Assembly (NCBI RefSeq): GCF_005116475.1
Contig: NZ_SWBO01000011.1
Location: 56,704-120,703, forward strand
DNA: 64,000 nt
Origin: Pedobacter cryotolerans
GTDB taxonomy: Bacteria; Bacteroidota; Bacteroidia; Sphingobacteriales; Sphingobacteriaceae
Reading direction: 5' to 3'
Shown: one piece after another, positions 18,122 through 26,365 of the stretch
Layout of the letters: every line of letters begins with the position of its first letter
How positions within the stretch are numbered: position 1 is the first letter of the stretch
Notes under the pieces: model-generated
The model's database searches: none
Seen by the model: the letters and a program-made list of their open reading frames with translations, nothing else
What the model was told of the DNA's origin: nothing
Made by a program: the position numbers and the translations under genes

Positions 18122-19879
18122 TTATTTCAATCTAATTTCACTTACGCTACATCCCTGTGGCACCATCGGAAAAACGTTGTTTTCTCTGCCAACCATCACT
18201 TCCAATAGATATGAGCCTTCATGGTTAATCATCGTTTCTAAAGCTGTTCTCAGGTTTGCTCGTTCATTAACCATTTGTCCTTCTATATAATAAGCTTTAG
18301 CCAAAGCCACAAAATCAGGACTGGTAATGTTTACAAAAGAGTAGCGCTTTTCATGAAATAATTGTTGCCATTGGCGAACCATACCTAAGAAACGGTTGTT
18401 TAAAATCAAGATTTTTACGGCTGCTCCAAATTGCATAATGGTGCCTAATTCTTGTGGTGTCATTTGGAAACCGCCATCGCCAATAATGGCAATAACAGTT
18501 TTATTTGGAGCACCATATTTAGCGCCTATTGCTGCTGGTAAACCAAACCCCATCGTTCCTAATCCTCCAGAAGTTACATTGCTACGGGTGTTGTTAAATT
18601 TGGCATATCGGCAAGCTACCATTTGGTGCTGACCAACATCGGTTACAATAATCGCATCGCCATCACAAATTTCGTTGATGTTGCGTAATACTTCGCCCAT
18701 GGTCATTTCATCACCATCTGGGTAAAGCTCTGGCGTTATTACCTGATCAATTTCTTGTTGATTGTAATCTCTAAATTTCGCTAACCAATCTTCATGTTTA
18801 TTTTCATTAACCAAATTGGTTAATAAGGGTAGCGTTTCTTTACAATCGCCCCAAACACCCACTTCTGCCTTAACATTTTTATCAATTTCGGCTGGGTCAA
18901 TATCTAAATGAATAACTTTTGCTTGTTTAGCATATTTATCTAAACGACCAGTTACACGATCATCGAAACGCATACCAATCGCAATCAAAACATCACATTC
19001 GTTAGTTAAAACATTTGGCCCATAATTGCCATGCATACCCAACATACCAACATTTAAAGGATGATCGGTAGGAATTGCACCTTCGCCCATAATTGTCCAT
19101 GCTGCAGGAATGCCAGATTTTTCTATAAAAGCTTTAAATTCAGCTTCAGCACTACCTAAAATTACACCTTGACCAAATAAAACGAATGGTTTTTTTGCTT
19201 CATTAATTAAAACTGCTGCTTGCTCAATGTATTCGACCCTAACTTTTGGTTTTGGGCGATAAGAGCGAATATGGTTGCACTTTACATATTCAGGAAACTC
19301 TTCAATTTGTAATTGTGCATTTTTTGTAATATCAATTAAAACGGGCCCTGGTCGGCCACTTTTAGCAATGTAAAATGCTTTTGCCAACACTTCAGGTATT
19401 TCTTTAGCATCTGTAATTTGATAATTCCATTTGGTAACTGGTGTTGTAATGTTAATTACATCAGTTTCTTGGAAAGCATCAGTGCCTAACAAATGAGCAA
19501 AAACTTGTCCGGTGATACAAACTAATGGAGTACTGTCAATTTGTGCATCAGCCAAACCTGTTACTAAGTTGGTAGCTCCGGGTCCGCTGGTAGCAAAACA
19601 AACACCAACTTTACCACTGGTACGGGCAAAACCTTGTGCAGCATGTATACCACCTTGCTCATGGCGGACCAAAATATGCGTTAATTTATCTGCATAATCA
19701 TAAAGCGCATCGTAAATTGGCATAATCGCTCCACCGGGATAACCGAAAATGGTATGTACACCTTCTTCAATTAAGCCATTAAGCAACATTTGCGAACCAG
19801 TTCCTTTAAAACCCCCAACCCCTTGAATGGGACTGGATTTAATTTCGTTTTGTTGTATTGTATCTTGCGCAGTTTCCAT
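18122..19879 (-). CDS. ilvB: Acetolactate synthase large (catalytic) subunit
   Basis: 585 residues. This TPP- and FAD-dependent enzyme makes 2-acetolactate or 2-aceto-2-hydroxybutanoate from pyruvate. It has the FGYPGGAIMPIYDAL N-terminal TPP motif with the catalytic HEQGGIHAAQGFAR helix, the RFDDRVTGRL centre domain and GDGGFQMTPQEL for the TPP/Mg2+ site. Residues about 15-26 (SSPIQGVGGFKG) are translated from a C-run/G-run repeat (19802-19837) and replace the usual N-terminal lead-in. Since no other start lies before the conserved core, this repeat is almost certainly translated. Confidence 0.95.
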   Translation of the reverse strand: METAQDTIQQNEIKSSPIQGVGGFKGTGSQMLLNGLIEEGVHTIFGYPGGAIMPIYDALYDYADKLTHILVRHEQGGIHAAQGFARTSGKVGVCFATSGPGATNLVTGLADAQIDSTPLVCITGQVFAHLLGTDAFQETDVINITTPVTKWNYQITDAKEIPEVLAKAFYIAKSGRPGPVLIDITKNAQLQIEEFPEYVKCNHIRSYRPKPKVRVEYIEQAAVLINEAKKPFVLFGQGVILGSAEAEFKAFIEKSGIPAAWTIMGEGAIPTDHPLNVGMLGMHGNYGPNVLTNECDVLIAIGMRFDDRVTGRLDKYAKQAKVIHLDIDPAEIDKNVKAEVGVWGDCKETLPLLTNLVNENKHEDWLAKFRDYNQQEIDQVITPELYPDGDEMTMGEVLRNINEICDGDAIIVTDVGQHQMVACRYAKFNNTRSNVTSGGLGTMGFGLPAAIGAKYGAPNKTVIAIIGDGGFQMTPQELGTIMQFGAAVKILILNNRFLGMVRQWQQLFHEKRYSFVNITSPDFVALAKAYYIEGQMVNERANLRTALETMINHEGSYLLEVMVGRENNVFPMVPQGCSVSEIRLK

Positions 19880-19900
19880 AATTATATTTTTGTGGTTCTG

Positions 19901-20470
19901 TTATTCTTTTATTTTAAACCCAATTCGCTCTCTGTCTTTCCATTTCAATTGGGCAATCTTTTCATCTAGCATATTGTCCATTGCATCGTAGAGTTCGTTT
20001 AGTTGAACATCATGCTCGCCAAGCCGCTCTTTAATTTCTAAGAGCTGCTCGTTTAAGTTATTTTGTTTGAGCAAGATTTTTCTTACGTCAACAAAAGCTC
20101 TCATTATGGCAATGTTCATATTAATTGCCTTTTCACTTCTTAAAACGCCACTAAGCATGGCTACACCTTGCTCTGTAAAGGCGTAGGGCGTGATGTTTGT
20201 ATTTCTTTTATTCTGGCTGATGATCACAATTTCTGATAATAGATCAGGTGTTTCTTGGTATGCGGTCACAATTTGTGACCGCATACTTTCCCATTCATTT
20301 AAAGAAAGCCTAAACATAAAATCTTCTGGAAAACGCTCTATATTACGTTTTACCGCCTGGTTTAAAACCTTTGTCTCAACCTCATAAAGTATTGCTAAAT
20401 CGAAATCTAACATTACTCTTTCACCCCGAATTTCGTAAATTCTACTTTGAATACTTTTGATAATTTGCAT
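19901..20470 (-). CDS. ORF6N-domain protein (phage-type DNA-binding domain)
   Basis: 189 residues. The N-terminal ORF6N domain (about 6-95) shows the family pattern GERVMLDFDLAILYEVETK, then VKRNIERFPEDFMFRL, then TEQGVAMLSGVLRSEKAI. The rest is helical and charged, probably a coiled coil (KQNNLNEQLLEIKERLGEHD). ORF6N proteins are common in phages and as isolated chromosomal genes; most have no assigned role beyond a supposed DNA-binding domain. It sits between ilvD and ilvB in the same orientation with small gaps and so is probably transcribed with them. No other phage gene is near. Confidence 0.85.
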   Translation of the reverse strand: MQIIKSIQSRIYEIRGERVMLDFDLAILYEVETKVLNQAVKRNIERFPEDFMFRLSLNEWESMRSQIVTAYQETPDLLSEIVIISQNKRNTNITPYAFTEQGVAMLSGVLRSEKAINMNIAIMRAFVDVRKILLKQNNLNEQLLEIKERLGEHDVQLNELYDAMDNMLDEKIAQLKWKDRERIGFKIKE

Positions 20471-20519
20471 AGTAATTCATTTTAATATTTAGTTCATAGT
20501 CGGGATGACCATTTTTGCC

Positions 20520-20543
20520 ATGGTTCGTGTCCCCACGAACCAT
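20520..20543. repeat. 24-base palindromic repeat
   Basis: ATGGTTCGTG-tccc-CACGAACCAT is a perfect 10-bp stem with a 4-base loop, between ilvD and the ORF6N gene. The same design (GGTTnGTGTCCnCACnAACC) occurs at 13882, 62820 and, partly decayed, 63105. Confidence 0.75.
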
Positions 20544-20552
20544 AATTATTGC

Positions 20553-22235
20553 TTATATTTCATCAGTTACACAGCCACTTGCCGCGTCTGAAACCGTTTT
20601 AGCATATTTAAATAAAACACCTTTTGTAACTTTAAGTCCAGGCTGTATATGGTTTTTTCTTCGCTCTGCGATAATTTCTTCACTTACTTGTAAGCTGATA
20701 ACGTTATTTACTGCATCAATTAATATGATATCATCATCTTTTACCAAGCCAATTAACCCGCCTTTGTAAGCTTCTGGTGTAATGTGCCCAACCACAAAAC
20801 CGTGTGTGCCACCAGAAAAACGACCATCGGTAATTAACGCTATTGACTTGCCTAAACCAGCACCAACAATAAGCGAAGTGGGTTTTAACATTTCTGGCAT
20901 ACCTGGTGCACCCACAGGGCCTTCATTTTTAATTACTACAACATCGCCTGGTTTAATTCTTCCAGAAGAAATTCCCGCAACTAAATCCTTTTCACCATCA
21001 AATACACGAGCTGGCCCTTCAAATTTTTCACCTTCTTTACCAGAGATTTTCGCAACCGAACCTTTTTCGGCTAAGTTTCCATAAAGGATCTGTAAATGTC
21101 CAGTAGCCTTTAGTGGATCACTTAATTTATGAATGATTTTCTGATCGTAATCCATAATTGATTTAACATTAGCTAAGTTTTCAGCTACTGTTTTACCAGT
21201 AACAGTTAAACAATCGCCATGTAATAACCCTTCGTCTAACAAATATTTCATCACCGCTGGGATACCGCCATATTGATGTAAATCTTGCATCAAATATTTA
21301 CCGCTTGGTTTAAAGTCGGCCAAAACAGGTGTAATATCACTCATGCGTTGAAAATCATCTTGTGTTATTTCTACCCCAATAGCTTTGCCCATTGCAATAA
21401 AATGTAAAACTGCATTGGTACTGCCACCTAAAATAATGATTGAGCGAATGGCATTTTCAAATGCTTTCCTCGTCATAATATCAGATGGTTTAATATCTTT
21501 TTCTAATAAAATTTTGATGTATTTACCTGCATCCAAACATTCTTGTTTTTTCTCCTCGCTAATCGCTGGGTTAGATGATGAATAAGGCAAACTCATTCCC
21601 AAAGCTTCGATAGCCGATGCCATTGTATTTGCGGTGTACATGCCACCACAAGCACCCGCACCCGGACAAGTATGTTTAATGATACCTTGATAATCTTCTT
21701 CAGATAAATTACCGCATATTTTTTGTCCTAAAGCTTCAAAAGCCGAAACAATATTTAATTCTTCTCCTTTATAATGTCCTGGAGCAATTGTGCCGCCGTA
21801 AACCATAATAGACGGACGGTCTAAACGAGCCATTGCCATTATCGCCCCTGGCATATTTTTGTCGCAACCTGGGATAGAAATTATGCCATCGTAGTATTGA
21901 CCACCACAAATAGTTTCAATACTATCTGCAATTACATCTCTACTAACTAACGAATAGCGCATGCCATCTGTACCATTGCTCATGCCATCACTAACGCCAA
22001 TGGTATTAAAAACCAAACCCACTAAATCATTTTTCCAAACACCAGCTTTAACATCTTTTGCTAAATCGTTAAGATGCATGTTGCAAGTATTGCCATCGTA
22101 ACCCATACTGGCAATGCCTACTTGCGCTTTAGCCATATCGGCATCGGTTAAACCAATTCCGTAAAGCATAGCTTGCGCTGCAGGTTGTGTAGGGTCTTGT
22201 GTAAATGTTTTACTGTATTTATTAATTTCGTTCAT
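20553..22235 (-). CDS. ilvD: Dihydroxy-acid dehydratase
   Basis: 560 residues. It dehydrates the dihydroxy acids from IlvC to 2-oxoisovalerate and 2-oxo-3-methylvalerate. The Fe-S cluster cysteines appear in [24 protein letters not shown] and [16 protein letters not shown], and the C-terminal active-site block [18 protein letters not shown] is intact. The length is normal. It lies 120 bases downstream of ilvE in the transcript, with short repeats GGAAGGTTGTAATGTTTAAA and GATACTCGCTACTTG in the gap. Confidence 0.96.
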   Translation of the reverse strand: MNEINKYSKTFTQDPTQPAAQAMLYGIGLTDADMAKAQVGIASMGYDGNTCNMHLNDLAKDVKAGVWKNDLVGLVFNTIGVSDGMSNGTDGMRYSLVSRDVIADSIETICGGQYYDGIISIPGCDKNMPGAIMAMARLDRPSIMVYGGTIAPGHYKGEELNIVSAFEALGQKICGNLSEEDYQGIIKHTCPGAGACGGMYTANTMASAIEALGMSLPYSSSNPAISEEKKQECLDAGKYIKILLEKDIKPSDIMTRKAFENAIRSIIILGGSTNAVLHFIAMGKAIGVEITQDDFQRMSDITPVLADFKPSGKYLMQDLHQYGGIPAVMKYLLDEGLLHGDCLTVTGKTVAENLANVKSIMDYDQKIIHKLSDPLKATGHLQILYGNLAEKGSVAKISGKEGEKFEGPARVFDGEKDLVAGISSGRIKPGDVVVIKNEGPVGAPGMPEMLKPTSLIVGAGLGKSIALITDGRFSGGTHGFVVGHITPEAYKGGLIGLVKDDDIILIDAVNNVISLQVSEEIIAERRKNHIQPGLKVTKGVLFKYAKTVSDAASGCVTDEI

Positions 22236-22355
22236 GTTTTATGGTTGGAAGGTTGTAATGTTTAAAGGTTGTAATGTTATGTTCGCTGTTTTGATGCTTG
22301 ATACTCGCTACTTGCTGCTATTGTCTCAAATCTCACATCTAACTTCTCACGTCTC

Positions 22356-23246
22356 TTAGATAATCACTTCATAATTCACTTTCTCTAGCACTAAATTTTT
22401 ATAAGCTCTTTGGATCACATAACCGATACTATCACTCCAGCGTTGTCTGTAAACAGTATCATCAATAGTATGTATCCCAATCACTTCGGCAGCAGTACCA
22501 CAAAAGAATGCGCTATCTGCATTTTTTAATTCTTCCACATTAATTTGTTTTTCAATTACTTCTACATCTAGCATTTTACAAAGTTCAATTACAGTTGCTC
22601 TAGTAATACCTGCTAAAATATTACCTAACGAGGGAGTATATAATTTGCCGCCTTTTTCGATAAATATATTTGCACCAGATCCTTCTGCTACATTTTCATT
22701 CATATCTAAAAGTAAAGCTTCGTCAAACCCTCTTTTTTTAGCATCGGTTGTAGCTAGAATTGAGTTTACATAATGGCCACTTATTTTTGCTTCAACAAAA
22801 GTTGATTTTGGATTTGGGCGTTGAAAAGGAGAGATGCAAACTTTCAATTGTTTATCACCCAAATAAGCTCCCCATTCCCAAGCGCATATCATAATATTTA
22901 CTTTTTCTGGCGCAACTAAGGTCATTTGTGGTTCGCTGTAAACAATTGGGCGGATGTAAGCATCTTTTAAGTTGTTCTTTTCTAACAAACGATAGGTTTT
23001 TTTAATCAAATCCTTATTATCCCATGGATAAGGAATACCAACCAATTCGCAAGATTTTTTTAAGCGCTCAAAATGTTCCTTTATTTTAAAAATACGGGTT
23101 GCATTATGAGTTTTATAAGCCCTAATACCTTCAAACGCGGCTAAACCATAATGTAGAGATTGTCCGTACAAATCCGTTTTTGCTTCGGTTGCCTTTACAA
23201 AAGCACCGTTTAAATAAATTATCGTGTTCGAATTATAGTATTGCAT
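22356..23246 (-). CDS. ilvE: Branched-chain amino acid aminotransferase
   Basis: 296 residues, PLP fold type IV. It makes Ile, Val and Leu from their 2-oxo acids with glutamate. It has the family pattern LYGQSLHYGLAAFEGIRAY near the N-terminus, the PLP lysine in VEAKISGHYVNS, EALLLDMNENVAEGSGANIF and AFFCGTAAEVIGI near the C-terminus. It is the first structural gene of the BCAA cluster and begins 17 bases past a strong hairpin with a U-tract, which follows a short ORF rich in BCAA codons. Confidence 0.95.
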   Translation of the reverse strand: MQYYNSNTIIYLNGAFVKATEAKTDLYGQSLHYGLAAFEGIRAYKTHNATRIFKIKEHFERLKKSCELVGIPYPWDNKDLIKKTYRLLEKNNLKDAYIRPIVYSEPQMTLVAPEKVNIMICAWEWGAYLGDKQLKVCISPFQRPNPKSTFVEAKISGHYVNSILATTDAKKRGFDEALLLDMNENVAEGSGANIFIEKGGKLYTPSLGNILAGITRATVIELCKMLDVEVIEKQINVEELKNADSAFFCGTAAEVIGIHTIDDTVYRQRWSDSIGYVIQRAYKNLVLEKVNYEVII

Positions 23247-23262
23247 TTCAATTTGTTTATTT

Positions 23263-23295
23263 AAAAAAAGCGTCCCGTTTGTATCGGGACGCTTT
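23263..23295 (-). terminator. Attenuator-type intrinsic terminator upstream of ilvE
   Basis: Read on the minus strand, AAAGCGUCCCG (23295-23285) and CGGGACGCUUU (23277-23267) form a perfect 11-bp stem with a 7-base loop, followed directly by a U-run to 23263. It lies between a 42-codon ORF and the ilvE start (23246), so transcripts that reach ilvE must read through it. The 5' arm can pair instead with the last codons of that ORF: CGCU (23327-23324) with AGCG (23293-23290), and GGG (23331-23329) with CCC (23288-23286), with one U-U mismatch between. This is the layout of an antiterminator. Confidence 0.75.
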
Positions 23296-23319
23296 AGGTA
23301 GGTTGAGTATTAATTCATT

Positions 23320-23448
23320 TTATAGCGACCCTTGCTGCTTACCAAGTAGCAGAATAATGTTAGCAATAAGAATGACTAATAAAGTTGGTGCTAAAACCAC
23401 TCTATTAGTGCTATCTAAACTAAAATTATTTGGGTTGTACATTGTCAT
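23320..23448 (-). CDS. Candidate BCAA leader peptide (42 aa), upstream of ilvE
   Basis: The start is the ATG at 23448 or two codons later at 23442. Residues 17-35 (VVLAPTLLVILIANIILLL) are 14/19 Val, Leu or Ile. Codons 31-35 read ATT ATT CTG CTA CTT, using CUN leucine codons although neighbouring genes mostly use TTA/TTG. The last codons GGG TCG CTA can pair with the 5' arm of the downstream terminator. A ribosome stalled at the Ile/Leu run would leave them free, favouring read-through; a ribosome at the stop would cover them, favouring termination. This is the logic of enterobacterial ilv/leu leaders (established knowledge). The same segment could also be a single membrane helix, so a small membrane protein is the alternative reading. 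Confidence 0.6.
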   Translation of the reverse strand: MTMYNPNNFSLDSTNRVVLAPTLLVILIANIILLLGKQQGSL

Positions 23449-23539
23449 TGTTTTATAAAAACCAATTTAGTTTTTAGTTCATAAACAACCAAGAGATATC
23501 TTAAAATAAATTAAAAAATATTATATTCTGAATTTTAAG

Positions 23540-23566
23540 CTTAATCAAAATATAATATTGATTAAG
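23540..23566. promoter_or_regulatory. Palindrome at a promoter-like site upstream of the BCAA leader
   Basis: CTTAATCAA (23540-23548) and TTGATTAAG (23558-23566) are perfect 9-base inverted arms around a 9-base A+T spacer. Read on the minus strand the spacer and arm contain TATATTTTG, one base longer than the Bacteroidota TAnnTTTG -7 element. The site is about 100 bases upstream of the leader ATG, so it could be an operator over the BCAA promoter. No regulator is identified. Confidence 0.35.
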
Positions 23567-23714
23567 TTGGTTATTTCGATTTAAATCATTTAAAGCCGTA
23601 GACTAAATGCGAAAACGGTATTCGGTCTGTTTATTATGCTTGCATTGTAATTTGGTGTTTTTCTGCCTAAAATTGCAAAAATCTATAAAAAAATGATCAA
23701 GATTATATTTTTTT

Positions 23715-23870
23715 GAAGCGCAAATTCCTGAAATATTTAAGCGGTCTTTCCGCTTTACGTTTCAAGTTTTTCAATTTGGCTTCGGCACCAGCCACTGGAG
23801 GCAAGCCCTCAGCCTTACATTGAAAAAGCTTTTCACTTCAATCTGGGCTATAATTAACGGCTGTGCAGGT
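23715..23870 (+). repeat. Composite hairpin repeat, copy C
   Basis: It begins GAAGCGCAAATTCC. The left arm ends CGTTTCAAGTTTTTCAA (to 23774) and the right arm begins TTGAAAAAGCTTTTCACTTC (from 23820). The core contains GGCTTCGGCACCAGCC. It is more divergent than the other copies and faces copy D 30 bases away, in the gap between pruA and the BCAA leader. Confidence 0.6.
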
Positions 23871-23902
23871 AAACCGTTCAAAGTTGCTAAAAATGGAGTG
23901 TT

Positions 23903-23993
23903 CTAAACCTGACATTCGCGAAAATCTCTCAAAACTTTGCCGATGCAATCGGTAATCAAAGTTTTGAGAATTGTAGCATTGGCAGGGCTTGCT
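23903..23993 (-). repeat. Composite hairpin repeat, copy D (opposite orientation)
   Basis: The arms CTAAACCTGACATTCGCGAA and ATTGTAGCATTGGCAGGGCT match copy F. The core is a perfect 13-bp stem: TCTCAAAACTTTG (23927-23939) with CAAAGTTTTGAGA (23957-23969). With copy C it forms a head-to-head pair; the 600 bases upstream of the leader otherwise hold no gene. Confidence 0.65.
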
Positions 23994-24033
23994 TAAATAG
24001 GAGTACTGAATGGACTTTTCAAAAAATAGGTAT

Positions 24034-24065
24034 AAAAAAACCGTCCAGGTTAATTCTGAACGGTT
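24034..24065 (-). terminator. Terminator of pruA
   Basis: Read on the minus strand, AACCGTTCAG pairs with CTGGACGGTT, one mismatch, followed by a U-run (A's at 24034-24040). It lies 20 bases past the pruA stop codon. Confidence 0.8.
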
Positions 24066-24084
24066 CTGTTATTTTTAGTGTTTA

Positions 24085-25716
24085 TTACTCTGCTAAAAAA
24101 GGATAACGGTAATCTTTTGGTGGATCAAAGGTTTCTTTAATGGTGCGTGGAGAAACCCAACGTAATAAATTAATCATCGAGCCTGCTTTATCATTGGTAC
24201 CGCTGCCTCTAGCACCGCCAAATGGCTGCTGCCCTACAACTGCTCCTGTACATTTATCGTTGATATAAAAGTTGCCAGCTGCGTTGCGTAATTTGTGAGT
24301 TGCTTTTTCTAAAGCGTATCTGTCTTGACCAATTACAGCGCCTGTTAAAGCGTAAATTGATGTGCTATCTATTATATCTAATGTTTTATCAAAATCTTTA
24401 TCGTCATAAACAAATATGGTTAAAACAGGGCCAAACAATTCTTCGCACATGGTGGTATATTTTGGGTCATCAACCACTAAAACAGTAGGTTCAATAAAAT
24501 AACCTTTGCTGTTATCATAATTTCCGCCAGCAATAATTTCTACACCTTTATCTTTTTTGGCAGCATCAATATATTTTGCTAAACTGTTAAAGGATTTTCC
24601 ATCAATCACAGCATTAATAAAGTTGCTAAAATCTTCGGTACCGCCCATTTTAAATGTAGCTAAATCACGCAGCATCAATTTTTTAATTTCTGGCCAAACA
24701 CTTTTTGCAATGTAAACTCTACTTGCAGCAGAACATTTTTGACCTTGATATTCGAAAGCCCCACGAATAATTGCTGTGCTAGAAACTTCTGGGTTTGCGG
24801 AGCCGTGTATTAAAATGAAATCTTTACCACCAGTTTCGCCAACTATGCGAGGATAGGTTTTGTATTTATGAATGTTGTTGCCAATGGTTTTCCAGATATC
24901 TTGAAAAACTCCGGTAGAACCTGTAAAGTGAATGCCTGCAAAATCTGGGTGAGCGAAAATTACATCACCAGCATCAGGGCCAGAAACATAAACCAAGTTA
25001 ATTACGCCATCAGGTAATCCTGCTTCGCGGAAAATTTGCATTAATACATTGGCAGCATAAATTTGTGTGTTTGCTGGTTTCCAAACTACAACGTTGCCCA
25101 TCATAGCAGCCGAAGTAGGTAAGTTACCTGCAATTGCCGTGAAATTAAATGGAGTTAAAGCGAATACAAAACCTTCTAATGGGCGTTGTTCTAATCTGTT
25201 CCAAGTTCCACGTGGCGATACAGGAGGCTGTTGTTTGTAAATTTCTGTCATGTAGCTTACGTTAAAACGCAAGAAATCTATCAATTCACAGGCTGCATCT
25301 ATTTCTGCTTGGTAAGCATTTTTGCTTTGCCCAAGCATAGTTGCAGCATTTAATTTATAACGGTACGGACCAGCAATTAAATCGGCAGCTCTTAAAAAAA
25401 TAGCAGCTCTATGTTCCCAAGCTAAGTTTTCCCAATCTGCTTTTGCAGCTAAAGCAGCATCAATAGCCATAGTTACATGGTTTTTACTTCCTTTGCTGTA
25501 ATTAGCCAACAAATGTTGATGATCATGTGGAGGAGTTACTTTTCCTTTTTCTTCGGTAAAAACTTCTTCGCCACCAATGTACATTGGAATATCAATCACT
25601 TTTGAGCGACCATCAGCCAATGCTTCTTTTAATAATTCGCGTTCTTTGCTACCTGGTGCGTAACCTAAAATAGTTTCGTTAACAGGAGCTGGTACGTTAA
25701 AAAATCCTTTAAGCAT
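24085..25716 (-). CDS. pruA: L-glutamate gamma-semialdehyde (1-pyrroline-5-carboxylate) dehydrogenase
   Basis: 543 residues. It oxidises glutamate semialdehyde to glutamate with NAD+, the second step of proline breakdown. The aldehyde-dehydrogenase fold shows FALTPFNFTAIAGNL, the catalytic glutamate in VGETGGKDF, the nucleophilic cysteine in YQGQKCSAASR and the C-terminal GAVVGQQPFGGARGSGTNDK. The start MLKGFFNVPAPVNE matches the single-domain, eukaryote-like P5CDH group rather than the PutA fusion. A separate proline dehydrogenase is expected elsewhere. It is a single-gene unit with its own terminator. Confidence 0.95.
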   Translation of the reverse strand: MLKGFFNVPAPVNETILGYAPGSKERELLKEALADGRSKVIDIPMYIGGEEVFTEEKGKVTPPHDHQHLLANYSKGSKNHVTMAIDAALAAKADWENLAWEHRAAIFLRAADLIAGPYRYKLNAATMLGQSKNAYQAEIDAACELIDFLRFNVSYMTEIYKQQPPVSPRGTWNRLEQRPLEGFVFALTPFNFTAIAGNLPTSAAMMGNVVVWKPANTQIYAANVLMQIFREAGLPDGVINLVYVSGPDAGDVIFAHPDFAGIHFTGSTGVFQDIWKTIGNNIHKYKTYPRIVGETGGKDFILIHGSANPEVSSTAIIRGAFEYQGQKCSAASRVYIAKSVWPEIKKLMLRDLATFKMGGTEDFSNFINAVIDGKSFNSLAKYIDAAKKDKGVEIIAGGNYDNSKGYFIEPTVLVVDDPKYTTMCEELFGPVLTIFVYDDKDFDKTLDIIDSTSIYALTGAVIGQDRYALEKATHKLRNAAGNFYINDKCTGAVVGQQPFGGARGSGTNDKAGSMINLLRWVSPRTIKETFDPPKDYRYPFLAE

Positions 25717-25833
25717 AAATTAAATTCTTGTTTGTACAAAGATAGTTTTTTTGGGTTTAGACCATCTATTTTTATGTAAGATTTAAGGGATAGAAAACGA
25801 TGAAGTTGTTGAAATAATTATTAAATTTGTTTT

Positions 25834-26070
25834 ATGAGCATATTGGTTAACACACAAAATGAACAAGAAGAAAAGGTTTTATTAGCTTTTTTAGAAAGTT
25901 TGAAGTATGAATATCAAGCTAATGTGGATAACGATGAGCAGATCAGTGGCGTTTTTTTAGATCAATATAATAAAGATATTGATGCTGCTGATGCTGAAAT
26001 TGAAAACGGTAATTTCGTTAGCCAAAGCGATGTAGAAATGCTTTTTGAGCAAAGGAGAAAATCTATTTAA
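25834..26070 (+). CDS. RelB/ParD-like antitoxin of a type II toxin-antitoxin pair
   Basis: 78 residues, acidic, with a short N-terminal strand (MSILVNTQNEQEEKVLLAFL) and helical remainder. The family is not firmly recognised. The call rests mainly on context: its stop overlaps the start of a ParE/RelE-like toxin frame (TAATG), which is the usual antitoxin-toxin order. Since the toxin is frameshifted, this may be an orphaned antitoxin. Confidence 0.6.
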   Translation: MSILVNTQNEQEEKVLLAFLESLKYEYQANVDNDEQISGVFLDQYNKDIDAADAEIENGNFVSQSDVEMLFEQRRKSI

Positions 26071-26362
26071 TGGAAATTAAATGGAGTAAGGGAGCGGTTA
26101 AACAATTACTTGATATCATTCAATTTTTAGAAGACAATGATTCTATTTTTACGCAGAAAAATTAGAAGTAAAAATTCTGTCAAAGATTAATAATTTGCCT
26201 CAAACAGTTTCTCTTTATCAAATTGATAGATTAAAAAAATCAAATGACGGAAGCTTTTTTGCTTTTGAGATTAATAGTTACAGGATTTCTTACCGATTAC
26301 TAGAAAAAGAAATTAGAATTTTGAGGATTCGCCATGTTTATAGGCGTCCATTTCCTCGATAA
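26070..26362 (+). pseudogene. ParE/RelE-family toxin, broken by a frameshift
   Basis: From the ATG at 26070 the frame reads MEIKWSKGAVKQLLDIIQFL and stops at 26163-26165 after 31 codons. From about 26144 another frame continues the same protein: YAEKLEVKILSKINNLP, later FFAFEINSYRISYRLLEKE and RILRIRHVYRRP, ending at 26362. One T missing from the T-tract at 26146-26150 explains the break; six T's would restore a ~96-residue protein of normal ParE/RelE length with its C-terminal R-H-x-x-R-P block. A sequencing error in the homopolymer is the main alternative. Confidence 0.75.
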
Positions 26363-26365
26363 ATC

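Noticed and set aside
19901..20470. Prophage remnant suggested by the ORF6N gene
   Set aside because: It is flanked on both sides by BCAA genes with no integrase, structural gene or att-like repeat.
20520..20543. GGTTCGTGTCC, which resembles a tRNA T-arm
   Set aside because: No acceptor, D or anticodon stem around it; it is one copy of a dispersed palindrome.
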